DNA from: Streptomyces qinglanensis
GTDB lineage: Bacteria > Actinomycetota > Actinomycetes > Streptomycetales > Streptomycetaceae
Direction of reading: 5' to 3'
NCBI RefSeq assembly: GCF_900111245.1
Contig: NZ_FOGO01000001.1
Span: 744,001-808,000, forward strand
DNA: 64,000 nucleotides
Positions 34,177-44,479 of the stretch are shown here, piece after piece. The notes below the pieces were generated by a model. It saw only the letters and a list, made by a program, of their open reading frames with translations, was not told the DNA's origin and did no database searches. The position numbers were made by a program, and so were the translations under genes. The stretch's first letter is position 1, and each line of letters starts with the position of its first letter.

Positions 34177-36355
34177 CAGCATCCGGGCCGTCCGGGCCGT
34201 CCGGCAGGGCCTCGGGGCCGCTCCGCGTGCCGGGCGGCCCGTCGGCGGCCCCGTCGCCCTGGGCAGCACCCCAGTCGGATCCGTCGGCGGCCCCGTCGAC
34301 GGACCCGCCCCCGCTTCGCGCGTCCGTGCCCCGTATCCCGGCGAACAGCCGCTGGCCGTAGAAGCCGGCCGTCACCACGGCGACCCCGCCCACCGCGTCG
34401 AGCAGGTAGTGGTTGGCGGTGGCCATCACCACGAACGTGGTCAGCAGTGGATAGAGCGCACCCAGCGCCCGCAGCCAGCGGTTCCGGGTGAGCAGGAAGA
34501 CGACGACCGCGCACCACAGCGACCAGCCCACGTGCAGCGAGGGCATCGCCGCGTACTGGTTGGAGAGCTGGGTGAGCGCGCCGAAGTCCGGGTCGGACAG
34601 GTCCTGCGGGCCGTGCGCCGTGTCGATGTAGCCCAGCCCCGGCATCAGCCGCGGCGGTGCCAGCGGGTACAGCCAGAAGCCCGCCAGCCCCAGCAGGGTG
34701 GCGAAGCTCAGCGCCGTGCGCGCCGCGCGGTACTGCGGCGCCCGGCGCACGTACAGAAAGCCCAGCAGGACGATCGGCACCAGGAAGTGGAACGTCGTGT
34801 AGTAGGTGTCCCCGGCCTCCCGCAGCCATTCCGTGCGCGCGGCCAGCTTGTTGAGGCTGTGCTCGACGTCCAGGTGCAGGAACCGCTCGGCGGCCAGTAC
34901 CTGGTCCCCGTGCCCCTCGGCGAGGGAGCGCGAGTCGGGCGCGTGGCCGCGGACGTAGGAGTAGGCCCAGTAGCCGACCCGGATCAGCAGCAGTTCCAGC
35001 ATCAGGTTGGGGCGGCTGAGCGGGCCCGAGGGCTGCGGCGCCGCCCAGGCGGGGGCTTCCCGCAGCAGGAACGGCACGGCGCAGGAGGCCAGCAGGGCCG
35101 CCAGCAGCACCGCGTTCTCGCCGAGCATGCCGAACGCGGCGATCTTGGGGACGAGCGCGCTGCCGTCCAGCGTCATCACCATCACCACGAAGACCGGCCA
35201 CACCAGCCGGTCCCCGGTGCGCCGTCCGACGCGTCCCACGATCGCCAGCAGCACCCACAGCTGCTGGTGCTGCCAGGCGGTCGGGGAGGCGGCCACGGCG
35301 GCGCAGCCCACCACGGCGGCGGCGAGCAGGAGCTGTCCGTCCCGCGCGTAGCGCACCGCCCGGCGCAGCGCCAGCCATCCGACGGCGGGGACCAGCACCG
35401 CCAGCAGCACCGCCTCCGGCGCCCCGTGCAGTCCGGCCCGCAGCAGCGCTCCGTGCAGCGACTGGTTGGCGGTCGCATCCGCCGCGTCGCCCAGGCCGAC
35501 CCCCGCGACGTGGTGGATCCAGTAGGTCCACGAGTCGTCCGGCATGGCGGCCCAGGCGGCCAGGGTGCAGATCAGGAACGTCCCGGCGCCCGAGACGGCG
35601 GCCCTGCGGCGCCCGGTGAGCCACAGCAGCGGGACGAAGAGCAGGGTGGCGGGCTGCAGCGCACCGGCCACGCCGATGAGCACGCCCTGCGCCTTACCGG
35701 CGAGCGCCACCACGGCCTGCCCGCGCGGGCCCGCGAACGGCCCGCCCGCCGGACCGCGTTGCTCCTGGTGCCGGTCCGCGCCGCCCGCCAGCCAGCCGAC
35801 CAGCACCAGCAGCACCGGCAGAATGCTGGTCTGCCCGAGGTGGAAGGTGTTGCGCACCGGGATCGAGAGCACCAGCAGGCTCAGTGCGGCCGGGAGTGCG
35901 AAGAGCGCGGTGCGCCGCGAGACCGGCCCGGGCAGCGCCCGGACCGCCACGGCGCCGACGGCGGCGACCAGCAGCAGGGTGCCGAACGTCCAGACCACGC
36001 CGAGCCCCTGCTCGGCGGCCCGGGTGAGGGGCTTGAGCACCAGCCCCGCGAACGGCGTCCCGGTGAACGCCGCGTCCCCGTCGTAGAGCGAACCGTGCAC
36101 CCGCAGCACACCGCTGTCGCCGGTCCAGGCGAACAGGTCCACGAGGCGTTCGTCCCGGGGAAGCCGCAGCACGGCGACCGCCTGCCGGACGGCCAGCGCC
36201 AGCGCCAGCAGCCACAGCCCCGCCAGCAGCATCCCCGCGCGGGAGCCCAGCCGCCCCCACGGCCCGGGGAGCCTCCGCAACGGCCCGCCCCCGGACAGGT
36301 GCCGTTCCCCGCCCCGGTCCGGCCCCTCGCCGTCCACCACCGTTTCCGCCGCCAC
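34097..36355 (-). CDS. GT87-PAP2 fusion: membrane mannosyltransferase plus PAP2/Aur1-type phosphatase
   Basis: This 752-residue polytopic protein joins two domains. Residues about 35-430 are a GT87 (DUF2029) polyprenyl-phosphate-mannose-dependent glycosyltransferase with about ten helices and conserved outer-loop residues (FAWTGDSGVLRVHGSLYDGD and TPFAGLVLKPL). Residues about 450-690 are a PAP2 domain with NQYAAMPSLHVGWSLW and ATANHYLLDAVGG, where the two His and the Asp form the catalytic set of PAP2/Aur1-type phospho-transferases. Such fusions are annotated in streptomycetes as bifunctional GT87/PAP2 proteins and may build glycosylated inositol lipids. The C-terminal 70 residues are low complexity and overlap the DUF2000 gene by 80 bp. 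GTG start; the exact start is uncertain. Confidence 0.87.
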   Translation of the reverse strand: MAAETVVDGEGPDRGGERHLSGGGPLRRLPGPWGRLGSRAGMLLAGLWLLALALAVRQAVAVLRLPRDERLVDLFAWTGDSGVLRVHGSLYDGDAAFTGTPFAGLVLKPLTRAAEQGLGVVWTFGTLLLVAAVGAVAVRALPGPVSRRTALFALPAALSLLVLSIPVRNTFHLGQTSILPVLLVLVGWLAGGADRHQEQRGPAGGPFAGPRGQAVVALAGKAQGVLIGVAGALQPATLLFVPLLWLTGRRRAAVSGAGTFLICTLAAWAAMPDDSWTYWIHHVAGVGLGDAADATANQSLHGALLRAGLHGAPEAVLLAVLVPAVGWLALRRAVRYARDGQLLLAAAVVGCAAVAASPTAWQHQQLWVLLAIVGRVGRRTGDRLVWPVFVVMVMTLDGSALVPKIAAFGMLGENAVLLAALLASCAVPFLLREAPAWAAPQPSGPLSRPNLMLELLLIRVGYWAYSYVRGHAPDSRSLAEGHGDQVLAAERFLHLDVEHSLNKLAARTEWLREAGDTYYTTFHFLVPIVLLGFLYVRRAPQYRAARTALSFATLLGLAGFWLYPLAPPRLMPGLGYIDTAHGPQDLSDPDFGALTQLSNQYAAMPSLHVGWSLWCAVVVFLLTRNRWLRALGALYPLLTTFVVMATANHYLLDAVGGVAVVTAGFYGQRLFAGIRGTDARSGGGSVDGAADGSDWGAAQGDGAADGPPGTRSGPEALPDGPDGPDAVSGAASAPSPPGPPSSGDRRAPARRD

Positions 36356-36570
36356 GCCCCGCCGTCTCCGTCCTGTCCGCCGGTGTTCCGTCCGCGTTCC
36401 CCCGCGGACACCCGGATCTGCTCCACCCCCCGAGGGCGAGCCCTCAGGTTCAGACGCGAGAAACCTACTCGCTACCTGACATCTCCGCGCGCCCGGCCAC
36501 CTGGACGGCAGGAGCGGGCCGCACCGGCGCGGCCGGCTCGCGACACCGGCCGCACCGGACCGGCCACGGC

Positions 36571-36704
36571 GCGGGGCGGAGCGGGTGCGTCGGTGCGGGG
36601 CCGGGCACCGGGGCGCGGCGTCCCCGGGCGGTGCGGCGTCCCCGGGCGGTGAGCCGTCGTGGGGCGGTGCGGCAGGATGGGCCCATGAGCATCGTCAAGA
36701 TCAA
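36571..36704 (+). repeat. left copy of 134-bp direct repeat
   Basis: This stretch matches 38471-38604 without gaps, with 4 mismatches in 134 bp (period exactly 1900 bp). It includes the upstream region, ATG and first 20 bases of the MhuD-like gene. Identity stops abruptly after ...AAGATCAA. Confidence 0.92.
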
Positions 36705-36729
36705 AAACGCTGTCGAGCTACGCACATAA
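36685..36729 (+). pseudogene. 14-codon stub of the MhuD-like gene
   Basis: The duplicated start reads MSIVKI, then departs into KNAVELRT and a TAA. It is the left remnant produced where the 1.9-kb unit interrupts or duplicates the gene start. Since its promoter region is the same as that of the intact gene, it might still be transcribed. Confidence 0.8.
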
Positions 36730-36795
36730 GCAGTCTCCCGGGCCACACTCCAGATCCAGGGCAGGCACGGGGGCCGGGCCGACAGGCAGGAACCG

Positions 36796-37773
36796 TCAGC
36801 AGCGAGCCTCTGCCTTGGCCAGAGCGTCGCGGTGCTCCTTCGTCCACGGCGCCCGTTGCTGGTCGGCAGGCAAGCCCGCCAGTCCGGCCCTTATGTGGTC
36901 GGCAGCGTCCGCGTACGCCTTCAGCCCCAGGTTCGCCAGGCCCAGGTTCAGCCGCTGGAAGTTCGGAGTCAGCCAGTACGCCGTACCCGGCGGCTGGTCC
37001 TGGGCGGCGTCGGACAGGCCCATGGCTTCATCCAGGAGCCGCCGCGCGGCGTCCGCCTGACCCAGCTCACCCAGCCCCTGAGCCACCTGGGCGGCGTCGC
37101 CCATGCGTTGGGGTGCGCTGGCGCCCGGCGTGTAGTACGCGGCGGAGAACCAGCGAACCATGCCACGGGGATTGCCTTGCTGGCGCGCGATGTACCCCCG
37201 GAAGTTCAGGGCCTGGGCCGCCAGCGTGCCGGAGCCCACCTCGTCGGCCAGCTCCTCCGCTTCGGCCAGCCGCTCAACAGCCTTCGCGTCCTGGCGCGTG
37301 GAGGCGTACAGCCACCCCATGAACTGGACTGACTCCGCAGCGATTTCGGCCAGAGCGGCACGGTGCGGGCCCCGGGACTCCTTCAACAGGCCCAGAAGCG
37401 TGGCTGTCTGGGCCTCCACGGGCCCGATGAGCGGGGAGGGGCCCAGGGTGTCGTCAAGCCTCCGCTGGACCGCCAGGACGTCCCCGAGGGCCTCCACGGC
37501 CCTGCCGTCGATGCGGGTCGGGTGAGCGATGGCGTGCGCGACGCGCTCCCCGCTGTCCTCCGCCAGGCCGGCGGCCAGGCTCACCAGTTCCCCGCCGGCA
37601 TCCAGGAGCCTGTCCAGGGCCTCTGCCAGTTGCGGCGAAGGGAGTTGCTTCCCGGCCAGGACACGCGACAGGTACGCATGGTCGTAGACCAGCTCCCGGG
37701 CGGCTGCGCGAATCGACATGCCCCGAGCCTTCAGCGCGGCACGCACGGTCTGACCAAATTCCCCGCCCGTCAT
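36796..37773 (-). CDS. XRE-family regulator of the 1.9-kb unit
   Basis: The 325-residue protein from ATG 37773 has an N-terminal HTH (FGQTVRAALKARGMSIRAAARE, then DHAYLSRVLAGKQLPSPQLAEAL) and a long helical-repeat tail (LGELGQADAARRLLDEAMGLSD, LGLKAYADAADHIRAGLAG). A GTG 21 bp upstream extends the frame, but a 22-bp palindrome fills exactly that space, so the ATG is preferred and the palindrome is a probable autoregulatory operator. It is divergent from two small genes. This design (XRE-TPR regulator plus small partner proteins) is common in streptomycete accessory modules; compare the XRE regulator at 15635-16816. Confidence 0.85.
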   Translation of the reverse strand: MTGGEFGQTVRAALKARGMSIRAAARELVYDHAYLSRVLAGKQLPSPQLAEALDRLLDAGGELVSLAAGLAEDSGERVAHAIAHPTRIDGRAVEALGDVLAVQRRLDDTLGPSPLIGPVEAQTATLLGLLKESRGPHRAALAEIAAESVQFMGWLYASTRQDAKAVERLAEAEELADEVGSGTLAAQALNFRGYIARQQGNPRGMVRWFSAAYYTPGASAPQRMGDAAQVAQGLGELGQADAARRLLDEAMGLSDAAQDQPPGTAYWLTPNFQRLNLGLANLGLKAYADAADHIRAGLAGLPADQQRAPWTKEHRDALAKAEARC

Positions 37774-37795
37774 GGTGACAGGGTACCCAGTCACC
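37774..37795. promoter_or_regulatory. 22-bp palindrome at the XRE start, putative operator
   Basis: Arms GGTGACAGGGT and ACCCAGTCACC are complementary at all but one base pair. It abuts the XRE ATG and lies 106 bp before the divergent small gene; a further GTCACC half-site follows at about 37801. Confidence 0.7.
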
Positions 37796-37900
37796 GCTCA
37801 GTCACCATCTGTCATCAGTGGAAAAGGGGAGGCTGGCTCGCACAGGCGCCCCGGCGACGCGGCGAACGTCCCGGGGCCGGCCGACTGCGAAGGAGTCGAC

Positions 37901-38197
37901 ATGAGCACACTACGGCGCCTGCCCTGGGACGGACCCGAGGGCAAGCCTGCCTACGTACCCGAGGGCGGGCACGGGGAGATCACCCGACTTGCCGACGCGA
38001 CGGAAGCCAAGATCCTGACCATGGCCCGCGTGGACGCGAAGCGCGCCCGTTCCCTGGCCGAGGAGGACAGTGTCAGTCCAGCGGAATTGCGCCTGGCCGT
38101 GTGGTATCTGGCCAGTGCCGTGGAGGAGGCTGTCAGGGTTGCCGACCTTCGCGGAGAGCGGCTGCCGGGCCTGGACAGCGAAGGGGCGATCCGATGA
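37901..38197 (+). CDS. small hypothetical protein of the 1.9-kb unit
   Basis: The 98-residue protein MSTLRRLPWDGPEGKPAYV... starts after a GAAGGAG ribosome-binding site at a spacing of 5. The body is helical and charged (ITRLADATEAKILTMARVDAKRARSLAEED, then LRLAVWYLASAVEEAVRVADLRGERLP). It resembles the small partner proteins that sit beside XRE-TPR regulators in streptomycetes; no function can be given. Its stop overlaps the next gene as ATGA. Confidence 0.75.
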   Translation: MSTLRRLPWDGPEGKPAYVPEGGHGEITRLADATEAKILTMARVDAKRARSLAEEDSVSPAELRLAVWYLASAVEEAVRVADLRGERLPGLDSEGAIR

Positions 38198-38355
38198 CGT
38201 ACCCACTGGAGACCCAGGCGTACCCGCCGTGTGAGTGTCCCCGCTGCCGACCGGCCCGGGAACGTGAAGCCCGGGAGCTGGAGGCGGACCTGGCCGGACT
38301 GACCCGCCAGGCGGACAGCGACACGGACACCCCGGCGGACGCCTCCGGCCAGTAG
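38194..38355 (+). CDS. very small CxCxxC protein of the 1.9-kb unit
   Basis: Fifty-three residues, MTYPLETQAYPPCECPRCRP..., coupled by ATGA to the previous gene. Cys in a C-x-C-x2-C arrangement could bind a metal; the rest is a charged tail. The unit's terminator follows 23 bp after the stop. Confidence 0.65.
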   Translation: MTYPLETQAYPPCECPRCRPAREREARELEADLAGLTRQADSDTDTPADASGQ

Positions 38356-38377
38356 GCGGTCAGCGCGGACAACGACA

Positions 38378-38421
38378 GAAGCCCCAGCGGCCACCTGACG
38401 GACAGGCGCCACTGGGGCTTC
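38378..38421 (+). terminator. terminator of the two small genes
   Basis: GAAGCCCCAG (38378-38387) pairs with CTGGGGCTTC (38412-38421); part of the loop (CGGC/GCC) can pair too. It insulates the unit from the MhuD-like gene to the right. Confidence 0.75.
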
Positions 38422-38470
38422 GCCGTGAACGGACATGCACGGACCGGGCTACGGACAGACCCATTGCGGG

Positions 38471-38604
38471 GCGGGGCGGGGCGGGTGCGTCGGTGCGGGG
38501 CCGGGCACCGGGGCGCGGCGGCTCCGGGCGGCGCGGCGTCCCCGGGCGGTGAGCCGTCGTGGGGCGGTGCGGCAGGATGGGCCCATGAGCATCGTCAAGA
38601 TCAA
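38471..38604 (+). repeat. right copy of 134-bp direct repeat
   Basis: This copy leads into the intact MhuD-like gene and supplies its promoter, GGCAGGATGGGCCC leader and first codons. See 36571-36704. Confidence 0.92.
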
Positions 38605-38938
38605 CGCGCTGACCGTACCGGACGACCAGCGGGAGGTGCTGGAGCAGCGGTTCGCCGCGCGCAAGGGCTTCGTGGAGAGCGCCGACGGATTCGAGTGGTT
38701 CGAGCTGCTGCGTCCGTTGGAGGGAAGCGACCGCTACCTCGTCTACACCCGGTGGCGGGACGAGGAGTCCTTCCAGGCGTGGATGAACGGCCCCATGAAG
38801 GAGGCCCACCAGCAGGCGAAGGGCGACGACGGCGGCGCGGGGGCCGGCGACGGGGGCGCCGAGCGGCCGAAGCCCGCGGCGACCGGCTCGGAGACCTGGT
38901 CCTTCGAGGTCGTGCAGCAGGCGCCGCCGAAGAAGTGA
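38585..38938 (+). CDS. MhuD-like heme-degrading monooxygenase (ABM fold)
   Basis: The 117-residue protein is an antibiotic-biosynthesis-monooxygenase (dimeric alpha-beta barrel) member. MSIVKINALTVPDDQREVLEQRF, GFEWFELLRP, YLVYTRWRDEESFQAW closely follow Mycobacterium MhuD, and the residues that bind and distort heme in MhuD are all at the same numbers here: Asn7, Trp66 and His75. It should degrade heme and free iron in the cytoplasm. A Gly/Asp/Ala insertion (about residues 79-98) precedes the final strand ETWSFEVVQ. The start and promoter lie in the right copy of a 134-bp repeat, so this gene is the target of the 1.9-kb insertion/duplication and has stayed intact. Confidence 0.88.
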   Translation: MSIVKINALTVPDDQREVLEQRFAARKGFVESADGFEWFELLRPLEGSDRYLVYTRWRDEESFQAWMNGPMKEAHQQAKGDDGGAGAGDGGAERPKPAATGSETWSFEVVQQAPPKK

Positions 38939-38939
38939 G

Positions 38940-39599
38940 TCAGCCCTCGAAAGTGAGGCGCACGCGCCCGTCCTGAAGGCGGGTGGCGCGCACCCGGTCC
39001 AGGTCGGCGACGTGCACCGTGGGGCCGTGTTCCGCGGCGCGCGGGCCGACGCCGACGACCGGCATCCCGGCGGCCAGGCCCGCGGCGACACCGGCGCCCG
39101 AGTCCTCGAAGGCGACGCACTCGTGCGGCGGGAAGCCCAGCTCGGCGGCGCCCTTGAGGAAGCCCTCGGGGTCGGGTTTCCCGGCGCCGACGTCGGTGGC
39201 GGTGACCCGGACCGCGGGCATGGCCAGCCCCGCGGCCGCCATCCGGGCCGCGGCCAGCTCGGCCGTCGCGGAGGTCACCAGGGCGTGCGGCAGGTCCCGG
39301 AGCGCCGCCAGGAAGGCGGGGGCGCCGGGCACGGGGACGATCCCCTCGGTGTCGGCGGTCTCCCGGGCCAGCAGGACGCGGTTCTCCGCGCGGTTCTGCT
39401 CCATGGGGCGGTCCGGCAGCAGGGTGGCCATCGTCAGGTGGCCCTGGCGGCCGTGCGCGACCGACATGACGTGGTCGGGGTCGAGTCCCTGCTCGGCGGC
39501 CCAGCCCCGCCAGACCCGGGTGACGACGGCGTCGGAGTCGACGAGGGTGCCGTCCATGTCGAGCAGCAGCGCGCGGACGGTGAGCTGTGGTGCGGGCAT
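38940..39599 (-). CDS. HAD-family sugar-phosphatase-like hydrolase
   Basis: The 219-residue protein has HAD motifs I (LLLDMDGTLVDSDAVV), II (ALVTSATAEL), III (GKPDPEGFLKGA) and IV (CVAFEDSGAGVAAGLAAG) and a small helical cap (residues about 20-85), so it is a beta-phosphoglucomutase/glycerol-phosphatase-type (HAD-IA) enzyme that removes phosphate from a small sugar or polyol phosphate. It ends 1 bp after the convergent MhuD-like gene. ATG start at 39599; the 200 bp upstream are free of genes. Confidence 0.9.
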   Translation of the reverse strand: MPAPQLTVRALLLDMDGTLVDSDAVVTRVWRGWAAEQGLDPDHVMSVAHGRQGHLTMATLLPDRPMEQNRAENRVLLARETADTEGIVPVPGAPAFLAALRDLPHALVTSATAELAAARMAAAGLAMPAVRVTATDVGAGKPDPEGFLKGAAELGFPPHECVAFEDSGAGVAAGLAAGMPVVGVGPRAAEHGPTVHVADLDRVRATRLQDGRVRLTFEG

Positions 39600-39803
39600 G
39601 CGGAAGGCTCCCGGGGTCGCGGTCGGCGCGCTGGGCTCGCGCGGGGCGGGCGGCCTGGCGGGCTCATGGGCGAGGAAGGACAGATGGCCCGCCCGCCGGT
39701 CAGGGACGCCCCTTCCGTCAGGCCAGGGGCACGGGCGGGACCATTTGTTTCCTCATCATACAAAGCGGGAGCGGCTCCGGGCCAGTCCGGGCGCGGCCCG
39801 GGC

Positions 39804-40994
39804 TCACCCCGAGGTGCGGGCCTCCAGGTGGCGGCGGGTCGCGGGACCGTACTCGCCAGGGGCGTCGTCCCACAGCCGGTAGTGCGCCTGGTACCGGAAG
39901 ACGGCCTCCTGGACCCGCGAGGAGTAGCCGCCGTCCTCCTCCGCCCGCAGGTCGTAGTAGCCGGCCTGCTTCAGCCTGCGCTGGAGTTCGACGACCGCGA
40001 CGCCGGTGTCACCGGGGCGCAGCGTCTCCCCGGTGGGGCGCTCCGGGTGCTCCGGGCGCGGGCGCACCCGCTCCCGCCCTCCGGACCGGCCCGGCGGCTC
40101 CGAGACGTCCTGCCGACCGCCCCCGGAGGGCGACGGGCTCGCCGTGTGCTTGCCGCTGTCGCGGTCGGCGCGCGGGGTCGCCGCGGCGCTCGACCGGGCG
40201 GGGGACGGCTCGGGGCGCTCGCGCTGCGGCGTCGGGGTCGCGGACGGGGTGGCGGGGGGCGGGTCCTCGTCGGGCGCTGCGGTGGGCATGTGGCGCAGCG
40301 CACGGCCGTCCGCGGCGCGGCTGCCGTCGTCGGTCAGCAACTGGGTGGTCAGCAGGCCGCCGCCGAGCACGGCGGCCACCCCGACACCGGCGAACACCGC
40401 GGTGCTGGGTCTGCGGCGCTCGGCCATCCGGCGGTGCCGTGCCGGAGGCGGCCCGGCGGTCGCGGAGCGCTCCGCGCGGCGGAGGCCCGCGGCTCTCGCG
40501 GCGTCGGGCCCTGCGGCGTCCGCGCCGTCCGGTCCTGCGGCGTCCGGGAGTTCGGCCGTCTCCGCCGCTTCGTGGGCCGCGGGCGGAGCGAGGTCGGGCA
40601 GCGGCACATGGGCGCCCGCACGGGCTTCCGGCACCGGCGGCGGACCGGACCCTTCCGCCGCGCCCGCCGGAGCACCGACTCGGTCCTCACCCGGGGCTTC
40701 CTCGTCCGGCGCCCGCACGGGATCGCTCCCCAGCAGGCGCACATAGGGGCGGATGTGCAGCGGATCGGCGGACGCGGGCTCCCGTGTGGTGCCCCGGACC
40801 GGCTCCCGGACCTCCGGGTCGCCGTCCTGCCCGGCTCCGCCGCCGCAACCGGCCCGGTCGGCGGGCGTGCACTCCGCCGCACTCCGGCCGCACCCGGGAC
40901 ATGGTCCGTCCCCCGCCATCCCGCTCCCCTCCCCCGGCACCAGCACGCCGTCCGGTTCACGGCCGCCGTGCCCGAATCGCCAGTAACTGTCCAA
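39804..40994 (-). CDS. single-pass membrane protein with C-terminal peptidoglycan-binding domain
   Basis: The 396-residue protein has a Cys-rich N-terminal cytoplasmic knuckle (GPCPGCGRSAAECTPADRAGC), a long disordered acidic/Pro region, one membrane helix at about 196-215 (STAVFAGVGVAAVLGGGLLTT), a Pro/Ser/Thr linker outside, and a PG_binding_1 domain at the end (TLRPGDTGVAVVELQRRLKQAGYYD, YSSRVQEAVFRYQAHYRL). This is a common streptomycete layout for proteins that connect cytoplasmic factors to the cell wall. No partner gene; it stands alone. Confidence 0.85.
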   Translation of the reverse strand: MDSYWRFGHGGREPDGVLVPGEGSGMAGDGPCPGCGRSAAECTPADRAGCGGGAGQDGDPEVREPVRGTTREPASADPLHIRPYVRLLGSDPVRAPDEEAPGEDRVGAPAGAAEGSGPPPVPEARAGAHVPLPDLAPPAAHEAAETAELPDAAGPDGADAAGPDAARAAGLRRAERSATAGPPPARHRRMAERRRPSTAVFAGVGVAAVLGGGLLTTQLLTDDGSRAADGRALRHMPTAAPDEDPPPATPSATPTPQRERPEPSPARSSAAATPRADRDSGKHTASPSPSGGGRQDVSEPPGRSGGRERVRPRPEHPERPTGETLRPGDTGVAVVELQRRLKQAGYYDLRAEEDGGYSSRVQEAVFRYQAHYRLWDDAPGEYGPATRRHLEARTSG

Positions 40995-41151
40995 TGCTGG
41001 ACGATACGCGGTCCGGGTCGGTCAGGGTCAAGCACACAGGAAAAGCCGACGGGCCAGGAAAGGACCCACGGCGGACGAGTCGGCCGATGTCGCGACAGCC
41101 GGTGCCGCGACCAGCCGGTGCCGCGCCGCGCAGCCGCCCCGGCCGCTCGGC

Positions 41152-43401
<2,250 letters not shown>

Positions 43402-43986
43402 CTACGGCGCGAGCGCCTCGTAGAGGCTGAAGGCGGCCAGCGCCAGCATCAGCAGCGCTGCCACCCGGGTGATCAGCCGCAGCGGGACGTACTTCATCAG
43501 GGTGCGGCCCCCCAGGATGCCCAGCGCGGCCACGGCCCACAGGGCGAGGACAGCGCCCAGGCCCACCGAGAGGGGGTCGTCGTAGCGGGCGGCGAGGTTG
43601 GCGGTCATGATCTGGGTCAGATCGCCGAACTCGGCGACCAGGATCAGCATGAAGCCGCTGCCGGCCACCTTCCAGAACGACTGGTCGGCGGGCGTGCGGG
43701 CCTGCTCCTCCTCGTCGTCGTCCTGCTTGAACAGCAGCATCGCGGCGCCCAGCAGGAACAGCACGCCCACGATGCCCTGCACCAGCCGGTGCGGCAGCAG
43801 GGTGAGGACGCTGCCTGCCGCGACGGCGAGCGTGACGTGCACGAGGAAGGCCGCGGCGACGCCCGCGAAGACGTAGGAGGCGCGGTAGCGGGTGCCGAGC
43901 ATCAGCCCGGCCAGGGCTGTCTTGTCCGGCAACTCGGCGAGGAAGACGACGCCGAACACGACGGCGGCGACGGAGAGGCTGAGCAC
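43402..43986 (-). CDS. TMEM165/GDT1 family (UPF0016) transporter, likely Mn2+ exporter
   Basis: The 194-residue protein from GTG 43986 (after GGAGGA, 7 bp) has six membrane helices and the two conserved metal-site repeats, first as ELPDKTALAGL (Glu18, with Pro where Gly is usual) and second as EFGDLTQIMTANL. An acidic loop (KQDDDEEEQ) separates the halves. GDT1/MneA-type proteins export Mn2+ or exchange cations. A yybP-ykoY riboswitch lies immediately upstream, so expression should rise with Mn2+. The frame is open to 44118 but that part is the riboswitch leader. Confidence 0.9.
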   Translation of the reverse strand: MLSLSVAAVVFGVVFLAELPDKTALAGLMLGTRYRASYVFAGVAAAFLVHVTLAVAAGSVLTLLPHRLVQGIVGVLFLLGAAMLLFKQDDDEEEQARTPADQSFWKVAGSGFMLILVAEFGDLTQIMTANLAARYDDPLSVGLGAVLALWAVAALGILGGRTLMKYVPLRLITRVAALLMLALAAFSLYEALAP

Positions 43987-44034
43987 GGGGTCCTCCGTGG
44001 TCGGGCTGCCGCACCGGCGCGAGCACACACTTCG

Positions 44035-44060
44035 GCACGGCAGCGTCTTGGCTGCCGTGC
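44035..44060 (-). promoter_or_regulatory. hairpin between riboswitch and GDT1 gene (expression platform candidate)
   Basis: GCACGGCAGC and GCTGCCGTGC form a perfect 10-bp stem with a 6-nt loop. On the minus strand it lies after the aptamer and about 50 nt before the GTG, so it may be the terminator or competing stem used by the riboswitch. Confidence 0.5.
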
Positions 44061-44084
44061 ACAGGGGCACGGGTGCGGACACTG

Positions 44085-44210
44085 CGGGCCGAAGGTCTCG
44101 CTGGCGCGACGCCGCCACCTGTGGCGGACGTCACGCTCCGGGCGCCGGGTCCGCGCGCGGCGGGCCAGTGTGTCGACGGTCCGGCGAAGAGCTACTCCCC
44201 TTCAGACACC
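44085..44210 (-). ncRNA. yybP-ykoY (Mn2+) riboswitch
   Basis: On the minus strand the leader carries AAGGGGAGTAGC (44202-44191), then CCGTCGACACACTGGCCC, and at its 3' side GCGAGACCTTCGGCCC (about 44102-44087), the conserved loops and closing segment of yybP-ykoY aptamers. The closing helix pairs the GAAGG near the start with CCTTC near the end. Downstream is a GDT1-family gene, a usual target of this class. Confidence 0.8.
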
Positions 44211-44479
44211 TACGACTCTACGCGACACCCGCCCCCGGGCGCGATCGACGCTCCGCCGCACGACCCCTCCGGTCCGCCCCGGTCCCGCGGCCGCGCGGGC
44301 CGCGGCGACCAACTCCCGTACGACATCCGTCGGATGGGTGTACCGCGGGTGGCCGGAGGCGGATTCCCGGGCAGGCTCTTGATGTGACGTGCACACGACC
44401 GTCAGGCTGTGTGCCGCACCGCCCGAAGCAACGACTCTCGCAGAACTGCTCGACTTCCCCCCACATCACGGGAGTTCGC

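Noticed and set aside
36571..38604. Insertion sequence
   Set aside because: The unit has no transposase, and the repeats are 134-bp direct repeats with no terminal inverted repeats.
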